DNA of 10,943 nt from FEN-1297 sp964618785. GTDB lineage: Bacteria; Bacteroidota; Ignavibacteria; Ignavibacteriales; Ignavibacteriaceae. The notes below the pieces were generated by a model. That model was not told where the DNA came from and made no database searches. It worked only from the letters and a program-made list of their open reading frames with translations. The position numbers and the translations under genes were made by a program. Shown here piece after piece: positions 1-5,918 of this stretch. The stretch covers positions 1-10,943 of the forward strand of contig CAZUCY010000118.1 of the NCBI GenBank assembly GCA_964618785.1, written 5' to 3'. Within the stretch, counting starts at the first letter, position 1. Each line of letters starts with the position of its first letter.

Positions 1-105
1 ATTTTTGCAGATTACCTGAATGGACAGAAGGCAAGGATTAAACTTATGCTGGCGCTTTCTGTTACTAAAAACCCGGATGAACTTAAAAAATTTTTTGAAG
101 GATGA
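1..105 (+). CDS. C-terminal fragment of an unidentified protein
   Basis: Frame 1 is open from the window edge to a TGA at 103-105 and gives 34 residues ending in DELKKFFEG. The amphipathic, Lys/Leu-rich composition (KARIKLMLALSVTKNPDELKKF) reads like the helical end of a real cytoplasmic protein. The frame is followed at once by a possible terminator hairpin, then by the convergent stop of the next gene. I do not recognise the family. The rest of the gene lies outside the window, so no function can be given. Confidence 0.55.
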   Translation: MFADYLNGQKARIKLMLALSVTKNPDELKKFFEG

Positions 106-139
106 ATGCAGGTCAACTTGCCGGGTCAATCTGCATTTT
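105..139 (+). terminator. Possible terminator hairpin after the partial gene
   Basis: A perfect 7-bp inverted repeat, AATGCAG (105-111) and CTGCATT (131-137), starts on the stop codon of the upstream fragment and runs into TTTT. It sits between two convergent genes, where a terminator is expected. The 19-nt loop is long and the T-run is short, so the call is weak. Confidence 0.3.
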
Positions 140-156
140 AAACAACCTCGCCGGTA

Positions 157-2424
157 TTACTTTAAAAGGATCATTTTTTTAGTTAGAGTAAAGCCGCCTG
201 CCTCAATCCTGTAAAAATAAATTCCGCTTGCAAGCGATGCGCCGTTAAAATTAATTGAGTAATTTCCCGATGAATACTCTCTATCGGCAATAAGCGCTAC
301 TTTCTGACCAAGCTGGTTATAAACTACTATTCTTACCCTTCCGGCTTTAGGCACTGCAAAATTAATTATTGTAGTAGGATTAAACGGATTAGGATAATTT
401 TGCGATAAAGAAAAAGTTTTTGGCGTCAATTCAATTTCCTGCTTAACACCGGTTATAAGACTGACGTATGCACGTATTAAATAAATAGCAATCGTGGTAT
501 CGCTTGAAGTTATATAATACCATCCCGGAGCAGTGACACCATCGGCAGTTTGTAAATAAGTATAACTATGATAATCATCCTGCCCCGGGTAGTCGGTTGC
601 CATTACACCCGGAGTTGAAGGATCGGAGCCTATAACAAAACCGACTGTAAAAGCATTATCAGTTGAAATATTATAAGATTCCAAATCAATAGTACTCCAA
701 TTATCATAAGGAATCGTATAGGGTAATGATTCTGTTGTTGAAATTGAAGCGGTTATCGGAACAGCTAAAGCAGTTCCCAGCGGTGTTGTAAGCGTTGAGG
801 ATGAAGCATTAAAGCCGGTATACGTCCAGACACCTCCTGTTATTGAACCAGCTCTGAGGAGCGCAACCCTTATTGAATCGAGCTTACCACCCGTAACAGC
901 ATTAAAAGTAACACAAATAGTATCCTTAGGAGTCCATACATAGTACCCTGTGGGTTCTGTATCATCCCACTTTAATTCATTTTCTGCTGTAGAAGCCGTA
1001 CCGGTAGCAGAATAGGCATATACCTGGGAGTTATTAGTACTTGTATCTATAATTACAAAATTTATGGAAGTATATGTACCTCCATATAAAGGTTCCGAAA
1101 AAGCAGTATTTACAGGTACGTTAAGGACGCGGTTTGAATTGCTTCCTTCTTCTATTGCTTTTATAACTAAATTATTTGCGGGTGGCGCCGTGAAAGTTAT
1201 ATTAAGATTGCTGCCGCTTGTAAAAGTTATGTACTCGGCGGCAAGAGGTTCTATGGTATCCGTTACTGTAACATTTGGATTGTAGTAAATATATTTACTA
1301 ACTGCTTTGGCAAGTCCGGTATGAATGGGATATCCATAAGCATTGCCAAGATTAACATCATCAAGCTTATTTGCAATAAGCCAGTTAATAAACAACTGTG
1401 TAAATGAAATAGTCTGACCGTCGGTTGAGAGGGCATTTTCAAGTCCCGCTAATCCTACCTGATTATCCTGAACAACATGGCTAAAAATACCAATACCAAA
1501 CTGGTCAAGCCAATAAGTAAAATATCTTTGTGCACGCGAGTAATCATTTAAAACTAATGTGGCGTCGCTGCCCCTCCAGTTCAAAAGAGGAAAGTTGGTA
1601 TCATTAGCATAAAGACCCGGATAAAATGGCGGGTACCCGCAATTAATTTCCGCAAGCATAGAGCAGCCTTCATTCACAAAAGTTAATTCCGGATTTGATT
1701 GATGGTAGTTCCAGTTAATCATATGCTGGAATTCATGCGCGCATGTTTCTAATGCAACCTGCAAACCATCGGATGTTGAAAGGTCAGTAGGGTTGCAATC
1801 CATATAATAGATTTCTGCTTGATTACTTCCGGGATTTGGTACTTCATTATTAGAACTGAAATAGCCCGCCGTATAACCGCCTCCGGCGGAAGCATTGTAA
1901 CCATCTTGAATATCAAGGATAAGGATAATAATTCTCGGATCGTTATCAACATCCGGCGGGTTTCCGAAAGCATCTACATCGGTCTGATAAATTCCTTTAT
2001 TAGGGTTGGCAGGCGTTTCATTTTCAAATGCATTTTCAACGGAATCAACTTCAGCCTGAGTTACTCTGCCGCTATTCAATTGAACATTTTCAACAAAAAT
2101 ATAACAATGATTGCCTATTGCCTCGCAGGTTGAAGGAACCTGATAATAAAGTCCGCTGGTAAAATTATAAGCATACCAGGAATGGGCGGAGCCAACATTA
2201 AATGTCCAGGCGGTTTTAGCAAGTTTCTGTTTATTGTAATCAGGGTGCTCTTTAACCCATTGTGCGACTGTCTGATCCTGTTTCCACAACAAGGGTGTGC
2301 CGTCTACGGGATAGCTTTTAGAGAGGCTCTTTTCATGTACCGGAACTTTCAAAATATTTTTTTGAGATAACGCAGGATATGAAAAGATGAGTGTGAAGAT
2401 TGCTAAATAATAATGAAAACGCAT
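157..2424 (-). CDS. Secreted HExxH metalloprotease with type IX secretion sorting domain
   Basis: This is a 755-residue exported protein. Residues 1-20 form a signal peptide (MRFHYYLAIFTLIFSYPALSQ). A hydrophobic strand DPRIIILILDI (about 163-173) precedes the zinc motif AHEFQHM, with HEFQH at 230-234, and an NEG motif with Glu252 eighteen residues after the second His. That is the gluzincin pattern (HExxH plus downstream Glu), and the HEFQHMIN...NEG context most resembles the M30 hyicolysin-type peptidases. A middle region of about 400 residues is Thr/Ser/Tyr-rich and probably beta-sandwich. The end (about 672-755) is a Por/T9SS C-terminal sorting domain: NYPNPFNPTT, then VYNQLGQKV, then SGIYFYRI, and a Lys-rich end. 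The expected route is Sec export, then T9SS across the outer membrane and surface attachment or release. Start: the ATG at 2424 has GAGGA five bases upstream, whereas the in-frame ATG at 2448 has no SD and adds eight polar residues before the signal peptide. The protease class is solid from motifs; the M30 label and the substrate are inferred. Confidence 0.85.
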   Translation of the reverse strand: MRFHYYLAIFTLIFSYPALSQKNILKVPVHEKSLSKSYPVDGTPLLWKQDQTVAQWVKEHPDYNKQKLAKTAWTFNVGSAHSWYAYNFTSGLYYQVPSTCEAIGNHCYIFVENVQLNSGRVTQAEVDSVENAFENETPANPNKGIYQTDVDAFGNPPDVDNDPRIIILILDIQDGYNASAGGGYTAGYFSSNNEVPNPGSNQAEIYYMDCNPTDLSTSDGLQVALETCAHEFQHMINWNYHQSNPELTFVNEGCSMLAEINCGYPPFYPGLYANDTNFPLLNWRGSDATLVLNDYSRAQRYFTYWLDQFGIGIFSHVVQDNQVGLAGLENALSTDGQTISFTQLFINWLIANKLDDVNLGNAYGYPIHTGLAKAVSKYIYYNPNVTVTDTIEPLAAEYITFTSGSNLNITFTAPPANNLVIKAIEEGSNSNRVLNVPVNTAFSEPLYGGTYTSINFVIIDTSTNNSQVYAYSATGTASTAENELKWDDTEPTGYYVWTPKDTICVTFNAVTGGKLDSIRVALLRAGSITGGVWTYTGFNASSSTLTTPLGTALAVPITASISTTESLPYTIPYDNWSTIDLESYNISTDNAFTVGFVIGSDPSTPGVMATDYPGQDDYHSYTYLQTADGVTAPGWYYITSSDTTIAIYLIRAYVSLITGVKQEIELTPKTFSLSQNYPNPFNPTTIINFAVPKAGRVRIVVYNQLGQKVALIADREYSSGNYSINFNGASLASGIYFYRIEAGGFTLTKKMILLK

Positions 2425-2428
2425 ATTT

Positions 2429-2433
2429 TCCTC
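2429..2433 (-). promoter_or_regulatory. Shine-Dalgarno fixing the protease start
   Basis: On the minus strand GAGGA lies just upstream of the ATG at 2424 (GAGG, five bases, ATG). No such site precedes the longer in-frame ATG at 2448, so this site decides the start and puts the signal peptide at the true N-terminus. Confidence 0.7.
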
Positions 2434-2554
2434 AATATTTACGCACAAATTAATAAAATTTTTACGCTAATGCCCAATATGTAAAAACATCAACATTCAA
2501 CTAAAAATTATTCTCACTACAGATTAGCAAATATTTGAAAAGAATGACAACTGA

Positions 2555-2881
2555 TTATGGCATCTCCATAGATATTATTTCGTATTTTTTCACATGAATG
2601 GTATTAGGAGTTTTAGTATTGTCTATTTTATCATAAAATATCTTAGCCGTCTTGCTTTGGTTCTTAAGAAGAAAATCTTTTGTTTCTTTGTCGCAATCAA
2701 GAATAATTATACTTGATGGACTTGTTTGTAACGCTAAATTTGTGAAAGGTTCATTACCAACCACTACAACTTCACCCACAATATATTTTGCCCGAAAAGC
2801 GCTGCTTGATCCCGTACATCCGGCTATAAATAGAATTGCAATTAAAGTTATAGCCGGCATAAGCCGTTGTTTTACATTCAT
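2555..2881 (-). CDS. Small lipoprotein, possible OB-fold domain
   Basis: This 108-residue protein carries a type II signal peptide: a charged start, a hydrophobic stretch (about 9-20) and the lipobox IAGC with Cys22 as lipidation site. It is therefore membrane-anchored and periplasmic or outer-membrane facing. The mature part (about 30-105) alternates short beta strands, with GEVVVVGNEPF (36-46), a SIIILDC strand (57-63) and a final HVKKYEII strand (96-103). This matches the small single-domain OB-like lipoproteins often annotated as hypothetical; that fold is inferred from pattern only. The minus-strand ATG has AGGA six bases upstream. It lies 130 bases upstream of the protease on the same strand, so co-transcription is possible but not shown. 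No enzyme motif is visible and the function is unknown. Confidence 0.7.
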   Translation of the reverse strand: MNVKQRLMPAITLIAILFIAGCTGSSSAFRAKYIVGEVVVVGNEPFTNLALQTSPSSIIILDCDKETKDFLLKNQSKTAKIFYDKIDNTKTPNTIHVKKYEIISMEMP

Positions 2882-3266
2882 TTATAATCCTGTATTTTAA
2901 AGTCCCGCTTTTTACTAAGTTAAACTACTTCCCGTTGTAAAAACGAAACTTATATATTACAAGTAAATGATAATTATCGATAAACGCAAATGCGCTGGGG
3001 CAAATTACCAGACACAAAATATTTAAAAGGGTAATTTTTTCTTTTACGTTTGACAAATGTGTCAGCCCAAATGTTTAAGATATTTAGTTTCTCTTTTACA
3101 TGAATAATCAGGTAAAAAATTTCACATGCCGCTTCTTCTTCAATTTAATCATCCGAATTGTATTTACAGTTCTTTTACAATTCTTGAACAGGATTTTTTG
3201 CAAATTTAAGGTCATAAGAAATCAATATTTTAACTTTTACATGCTGCTAAAATCTGTAATATATTT
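2882..3266. other. Intergenic region with palindromes and a repeated CTTTTAC motif
   Basis: This 385-base divergent intergenic region separates the minus-strand lipoprotein from the plus-strand hydrolase and must hold both promoters. It contains the palindrome GATAATTATC (2969-2978), a hyphenated palindrome TGACA-AATG-TGTCA (3051-3064) overlapping a TTGACA hexamer (3050-3055), and four copies of CTTTTAC on the + strand (starting 3041, 3093, 3172, 3234). I found no convincing -10 box at 16-18 bases from that TTGACA. No coding region is supported here apart from a possible nine-codon upstream ORF at its end. Confidence 0.5.
3051..3064. promoter_or_regulatory. Operator-like palindrome TGACA-n4-TGTCA
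   Basis: TGACA (3051-3055) and TGTCA (3060-3064) form a perfect inverted repeat with a four-base centre, the size and shape of a dimeric regulator site. It overlaps a -35-like TTGACA about 200 bases before the hydrolase gene. No regulator is known for it, and it could be chance in AT-rich DNA. Confidence 0.25.
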
Positions 3267-3270
3267 ATGA
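3241..3270 (+). other. Nine-codon upstream ORF overlapping the hydrolase start
   Basis: ATG at 3241 opens a nine-codon frame (MLLKSVIYL) whose TGA (3268-3270) overlaps the ATG of the hydrolase gene in an ATGA junction, the arrangement used for translational coupling. The hydrolase start itself has no recognisable SD, which would make coupling useful. The leader ORF also lacks an SD, so it may be chance. Confidence 0.25.
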
Positions 3271-4475
3271 TTTATCATAGCTTATATAAAAAATTGCAAG
3301 TCGCTTTTGAAAATGTTGTTACTACTACAGAGTTACAAGAACTTTCAGTACGAATACGAAAAAGAAGTTTCACTTCTGCAGTGAAGGCAATAATCAATTC
3401 CGGTTCATCAAATTCTTTTTCTGATAATTATAATATAGGGGCTTATAATGATGGTCCTGATTCACCATTCCTAACGGGCATTGATGATTGTAACCTCTCA
3501 AGTAATAATTCATTTGAATATTTCACAATTGAAAATTTAAGTAATTCGCAACCAAGCGGTGTAATATTTTTGTTTCACGGATTAAATGAAAAGAAGTGGG
3601 ATAAATATTTTCCGTGGGCGTATGAACTTGCGAAGCAGACAGGCAAAACTGTTATCCTCTTCCCTATAGCATTTCATATGAACAGGGCTCCGTATGAATG
3701 GTCGGATTCCCGTTTAATGAACAAAATAGCTATACAAAGAGCTAATAAATTACCAAATGCCAAAACATCTTTTATAAATGCAGCAATAAGTGCAAGGCTT
3801 GAAGCAAGCCCTCAAAGATTTTTTTTATCCGGCTTGCAGACGTATTTAGATTTTTGCAGTTTATTAAAGTCAATTAGATGCGGCTTGGAAAAAGATATTC
3901 CGCCGGGGGTAAGTATTGATTTTTTCGGCTATTCAATCGGGGCATTTTTTTCCTTACTCCTGTTAATGGATAATCCTTATAAAGAATTGGACAATTCACG
4001 TCTTTTTATATTCTGCGGTGGAGCTACATTTGATAATATGATGCCAATCTCCCGGTATATAATCGATATGAGAGCATCTCAATTTGTGGAGAATTATTTT
4101 GAAAAGCAGCTAAATAATAAGCCATTAATGGAAAAGAAACTTGAATCTTATTTTAAAGGTGTGCCTATTGAAAAGAGTTATTTCCCGGCATTGATAAATC
4201 AAAAACATTACAAAGACTTGCGTGAAAAGCGTCTTTCCCAGATACATGAGAGAATAAGAGCTACTGCATTAATGCAGGATGAAGTTGTGCCTCCGTTCGG
4301 GGTTTTAAATAATCTAAAGGGAGAGCGCAGAAATATAAATACCCGTGTTGATGTCTTAGACTTTGAATATCCTTACGACCATGTTACGCCTTTCCCGTTA
4401 ATTGAAAAATACAATGTCCATGTTGATAAATCATTTAAGCATATAATGGGGAACTCTTCCGCCTTTCTATCATAA
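3267..4475 (+). CDS. Alpha/beta-hydrolase-fold protein of unknown substrate
   Basis: This 402-residue protein has no signal peptide or membrane segment and is probably cytoplasmic. It has an alpha/beta-hydrolase layout. A strand plus HG motif, GVIFLFHGLNEKKW (98-111, His104-Gly105), suits the oxyanion-hole loop. A nucleophile elbow FFGYSIGAF (219-227) holds Ser223 in G-x-S-x-G. A likely acid, Asp338, lies in ALMQDEVVPP, and a likely catalytic His372 in YPYDHVTPFP. All four elements are in the canonical order. Residues 1-95 are an extra N-terminal region, and 265-320 a charged helical insertion that could form a lid. The sequence resembles an uncharacterised Bacteroidota family (I think of the DUF6051 type, from memory and unconfirmed). 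It is flanked by intergenic regions and appears monocistronic. The ATG is the first in frame after an upstream stop at 3231-3233. An esterase, lipase or acyl-transfer activity is plausible; the substrate cannot be read from the sequence. Confidence 0.75.
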   Translation: MIYHSLYKKLQVAFENVVTTTELQELSVRIRKRSFTSAVKAIINSGSSNSFSDNYNIGAYNDGPDSPFLTGIDDCNLSSNNSFEYFTIENLSNSQPSGVIFLFHGLNEKKWDKYFPWAYELAKQTGKTVILFPIAFHMNRAPYEWSDSRLMNKIAIQRANKLPNAKTSFINAAISARLEASPQRFFLSGLQTYLDFCSLLKSIRCGLEKDIPPGVSIDFFGYSIGAFFSLLLLMDNPYKELDNSRLFIFCGGATFDNMMPISRYIIDMRASQFVENYFEKQLNNKPLMEKKLESYFKGVPIEKSYFPALINQKHYKDLREKRLSQIHERIRATALMQDEVVPPFGVLNNLKGERRNINTRVDVLDFEYPYDHVTPFPLIEKYNVHVDKSFKHIMGNSSAFLS

Positions 4476-4510
4476 ACTTTAGAAAATACTCTGTTTTATA
4501 GTTATTATTC

Positions 4511-4539
4511 TTATCAATGATGCAAAGAACATCTATACA
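4511..4539 (+). promoter_or_regulatory. Weak candidate promoter for the GNAT gene
   Basis: TTATCA (4511-4516) and TATACA (4534-4539) are separated by 17 bases, each matching the sigma70 consensus at four of six positions. The spacing is ideal, but such matches are common in AT-rich DNA. It would give a 5' leader of roughly 80 bases that includes the ACCGGT hairpin. Confidence 0.25.
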
Positions 4540-4589
4540 TGTTAAAAAGTATTATTTTTTACTCATAAATTTCAGGCAATTAACTAATC

Positions 4590-4603
4590 ACCGGTAAACC
4601 GGT
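4590..4603 (+). repeat. ACCGGT-AA-ACCGGT inverted/direct repeat in the GNAT leader
   Basis: Two copies of the self-complementary hexamer ACCGGT (4590-4595 and 4598-4603) flank AA. They make both a direct repeat and a tight inverted repeat 13 bases before the GGAG ribosome site of the next gene. It stands out as GC-rich in very AT-rich DNA. It could be a protein-binding site or a hairpin affecting translation; neither is shown. Confidence 0.35.
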
Positions 4604-4616
4604 ATTTATATTGAAC

Positions 4617-4620
4617 GGAG
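4617..4620 (+). promoter_or_regulatory. Shine-Dalgarno fixing the GNAT start
   Basis: GGAG at 4617-4620 is followed by five bases (ATAAA) and ATG at 4626. A longer reading from the in-frame TTG at 4611 would place this ribosome site inside the gene, so the ATG is the start. Confidence 0.7.
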
Positions 4621-4625
4621 ATAAA

Positions 4626-4904
4626 ATGATCTTAGAAATAAAACATGACGAAGACGAAAATAAATTTTATATAATTGTGAACGGCAGCGAAGCATATTTA
4701 AGATATATAATGGTTGATAATGATACAATGGAAATAGTTCAAACCTATGTGCCGAATGAATTGAGAAACCGGGGTATAGCAGGTGAGATTGTCCGCGGTT
4801 GTTTGAGTTTTGCCGAAGAGAAGAAACTTAGAATTATTCCTACTTGTTCTTTTGCTGAAGCTTTTATAAAGAGGCATAAGGAATTTGAAAATCTTTTAGC
4901 ATAA
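4626..4904 (+). CDS. Small GNAT-like N-acetyltransferase (YjdJ/Acetyltransf_CG type)
   Basis: This 92-residue single-domain protein has the compact GNAT pattern of the GCN5-related C-terminal family. It has two short beta strands (YIIVNGSEAYLRY, about 15-27) and a strand ending in a basic acceptor loop, YVPNELRNRGIAGEIV (41-56). The R-N-R-G-I-A core there corresponds to the acetyl-CoA pyrophosphate-binding Q/R-x-x-G-x-A motif. After it come a helix and the family's C-terminal signature, IIPTCSFAEAFIKRHKEF (70-87). About 90-100 residues is the usual family length, so the protein looks complete. Known relatives bind acetyl-CoA, but their substrates are mostly unknown. It is followed directly by a hairpin terminator and converges on osmC, so it is likely monocistronic on this side. 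Confidence 0.85.
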   Translation: MILEIKHDEDENKFYIIVNGSEAYLRYIMVDNDTMEIVQTYVPNELRNRGIAGEIVRGCLSFAEEKKLRIIPTCSFAEAFIKRHKEFENLLA

Positions 4905-4922
4905 GCAGATTTTCTGCTTTTA
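4903..4922 (+). terminator. Rho-independent terminator of the GNAT gene
   Basis: A 7-bp stem, AAGCAGA (4903-4909) and TCTGCTT (4913-4919), with a three-base loop begins on the TAA stop codon and runs into TTT then A-rich sequence. Position and shape fit an intrinsic terminator for the plus-strand gene; the T-run is modest. Confidence 0.6.
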
Positions 4923-4929
4923 AAAATAA

Positions 4930-4958
4930 AAACGGATATCCGGGAGGGATATCCGTTT
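4930..4958 (-). terminator. Strong intrinsic terminator of osmC
   Basis: A perfect 12-bp stem, AAACGGATATCC (4930-4941) and GGATATCCGTTT (4947-4958), has a five-base loop. On the minus strand the stem is followed by TTATTTTTA, a good T-tract, so it serves mainly osmC, whose stop lies 25 bases upstream. In the plus direction it is a back-up for the GNAT terminator. Confidence 0.8.
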
Positions 4959-4982
4959 CCGGTATATTACTCTGTATTCCTG

Positions 4983-5411
4983 TTATTGCAAATTTGTTGT
5001 CAGGACAAATTCCACGCCCGCCAGGGCTTTTGAAACCGGGCAGTTTGTTTTTGCATCCTCCGCAAATTTCTTAAATGTGGGTTCGTCTATTTTCTCAATA
5101 CTTGCTTCGCAATGGACTTCGATTTTTGTTATAGAAAACCCGTCCCCAACTTTATCAATGTGAACTTTATCTTCAGTCCTAACATAATTCACCTTATAAC
5201 CTCCGCCGGAAAGCATATTTGAGAGCGCCATTGAATAACAGGCAGAATGAGCTGCGCCAATTAATTCTTCCGGGTTTGTTTCAGCACCTTTATCAAATCT
5301 GGATATGAAATTGTACATTACATTTTTTAAAACTCCGGATTCCGTAGTAATATTTCCGCTCCCGCTTTTTAAATCTCCGCGCCATTCCGAATTAGCTTTT
5401 CTTACAGGCAT
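4983..5411 (-). CDS. osmC: OsmC-family thiol peroxidase
   Basis: This 142-residue protein reduces organic and hydrogen peroxides through a redox-active cysteine pair, in the cytoplasm. The sequence follows E. coli OsmC closely from end to end (143 residues there): the SEWRGDLKSGSG start, the TESGVL motif, RFD with Arg38, NPEELIGAAHSACYSMALS with Glu49 and catalytic Cys58, and the resolving Cys124 in NCPVSKALAG. This places it in the OsmC subgroup rather than Ohr or YhfA. The ATG has AGGAG five bases upstream and a near-perfect promoter 40-70 bases upstream, suggesting strong basal expression by the housekeeping sigma factor. No oxidative-stress operator is obvious. It is monocistronic, bounded by its promoter and a strong terminator. 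Confidence 0.95.
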   Translation of the reverse strand: MPVRKANSEWRGDLKSGSGNITTESGVLKNVMYNFISRFDKGAETNPEELIGAAHSACYSMALSNMLSGGGYKVNYVRTEDKVHIDKVGDGFSITKIEVHCEASIEKIDEPTFKKFAEDAKTNCPVSKALAGVEFVLTTNLQ

Positions 5412-5450
5412 ATCTTCTCCTTTTTCTAAATTGATTTTAATTTGAATGAA

Positions 5451-5479
5451 ATTATAACACTTTTGTATTAACTTGTCAA
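5451..5479 (-). promoter_or_regulatory. Consensus sigma70 promoter of osmC
   Basis: On the minus strand TTGACA (5479-5474) and TATAAT (5456-5451) both match the consensus at six of six positions and are separated by exactly 17 bases. Transcription would start near 5444, giving a leader of about 33 bases that contains the AGGAG ribosome site (5421-5417). Confidence 0.85.
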
Positions 5480-5558
5480 AATAGTCATATTCTGTATCAC
5501 AAAAATAAATATTTTACTATCTCATGTTACGCAGGATAAATGGATTTATAACCCTCCC

Positions 5559-5580
5559 ACCTGCAAGCCTGCCGGCAGGT
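5559..5580. repeat. GC-rich palindrome CCTGCCGGCAGG
   Basis: CCTGCCGGCAGG (5568-5579) is a perfect 12-base palindrome. An overlapping alternative pairing, ACCTGC (5559-5564) with GCAGGT (5575-5580), gives a hairpin with a ten-base loop. The GC content contrasts with the AT-rich surroundings. Similar CCTGC/GCAGG palindromes occur as dispersed intergenic repeats in many environmental bacterial genomes (recollection), so this may be one copy of a family. Confidence 0.5.
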
Positions 5581-5632
5581 CAATGCCGGGGACAAATAAT
5601 TACAAATATATTCAGCTATTAGCCAAAATAAG

Positions 5633-5723
5633 AGCCCCATAATGGGTTAAAGTCCAAAATATGTTGATGCCTTACTATACTCCGGGTTATTCTTTAGGAA
5701 TGGCTATGCCAAAACCCGGGGCT
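5633..5723. repeat. REP-like folded intergenic element
   Basis: A 91-base element is bounded by AGCCCC (5633-5638) and its complement GGGGCT (5718-5723). Inside, CCCATAATGGG (5636-5646) can form a small hairpin, CCGGGTT (5682-5688) pairs with AACCCGG (5713-5719), and TGGCTATGCCA (5701-5711) makes a nested hairpin. The outer and inner right arms overlap in AACCCGGGGCT, so two folds compete. There is no ORF. The layout resembles REP sequences mobilised by IS200/IS605-like (RAYT) transposases, or the folded end of such an element. This is inference, since no transposase is present. Confidence 0.45.
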
Positions 5724-5740
5724 GATTAATGAAATTTGAT

Positions 5741-5770
5741 AAGTGCGTATCATTATTTACCAGCGCACTT
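5741..5770. repeat. Inverted repeat AAGTGCG...CGCACTT
   Basis: AAGTGCG (5741-5747) and CGCACTT (5764-5770) are perfect 7-bp arms with a 16-base loop, just after the REP-like element. No T-run follows, so it is not a typical terminator. It may be a protein-binding site or part of the same folded unit. Confidence 0.35.
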
Positions 5771-5853
5771 TATATACATTATTGCGTAAAATGAGCAACA
5801 AATATTTTAAAATTATAAATATTAAGAATGGTTCCCAATCAATCATATTTTCC

Positions 5854-5883
5854 TTGCCTGTTTATGAACATTTTGCTTATAAT
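5854..5883 (+). promoter_or_regulatory. Candidate promoter of the peptidase-lipocalin operon
   Basis: TTGCCT (5854-5859) and a full TATAAT (5878-5883) are 18 bases apart. A second TATAAT at 5889-5894 lacks an equally good -35. Transcription from the first would start near 5890 and give a short leader before the ATG at 5919. Confidence 0.45.
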
Positions 5884-5908
5884 TACAATATAATTTATAA
5901 ACTCAAGT

Positions 5909-5912
5909 GGAG
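5909..5912 (+). promoter_or_regulatory. Shine-Dalgarno fixing the prolyl oligopeptidase start
   Basis: GGAG at 5909-5912 stands six bases before the ATG at 5919. Starting at the in-frame GTG at 5907 would put the ribosome site inside the gene, so the ATG is preferred. Confidence 0.7.
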
Positions 5913-5918
5913 TTTTGC

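Larger units (their letters stand above)
5480..5853. other. Non-coding intergenic region with several folded elements
   Basis: Between the osmC promoter and the peptidase promoter no coding region is supported. A GTG-started frame from 5743 has no ribosome site and no protein-like pattern. The stretch holds a GC-rich palindrome (5559-5580), a REP-like element (5633-5723) and a further inverted repeat (5741-5770), described separately. Confidence 0.6.

Noticed and set aside
20..214. Plus-strand ORF of 64 codons at the left edge
   Set aside because: It overlaps both the better-supported frame-1 gene end and the end of the protease, and its composition is not protein-like.
1819..2133. 104-codon plus-strand ORF
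   Set aside because: It lies wholly inside the protease zinc-site region on the other strand; it is a shadow of a gene with clear domain motifs.
2425..2448. Longer protease start at 2448
   Set aside because: No ribosome site, and it adds polar residues before the signal peptide; the ATG at 2424 has GAGGA and starts the signal peptide directly.
2969..2978. GATAATTATC palindrome as a Fur box
   Set aside because: It resembles part of the Fur consensus, but only one short palindrome is present and AT-rich chance matches are likely.
5480..5853. CRISPR-like or tRNA-like interpretation of the folded intergenic region
   Set aside because: No regularly spaced repeats and no cloverleaf with conserved tRNA bases; the inverted repeats are of different sequences and sizes.
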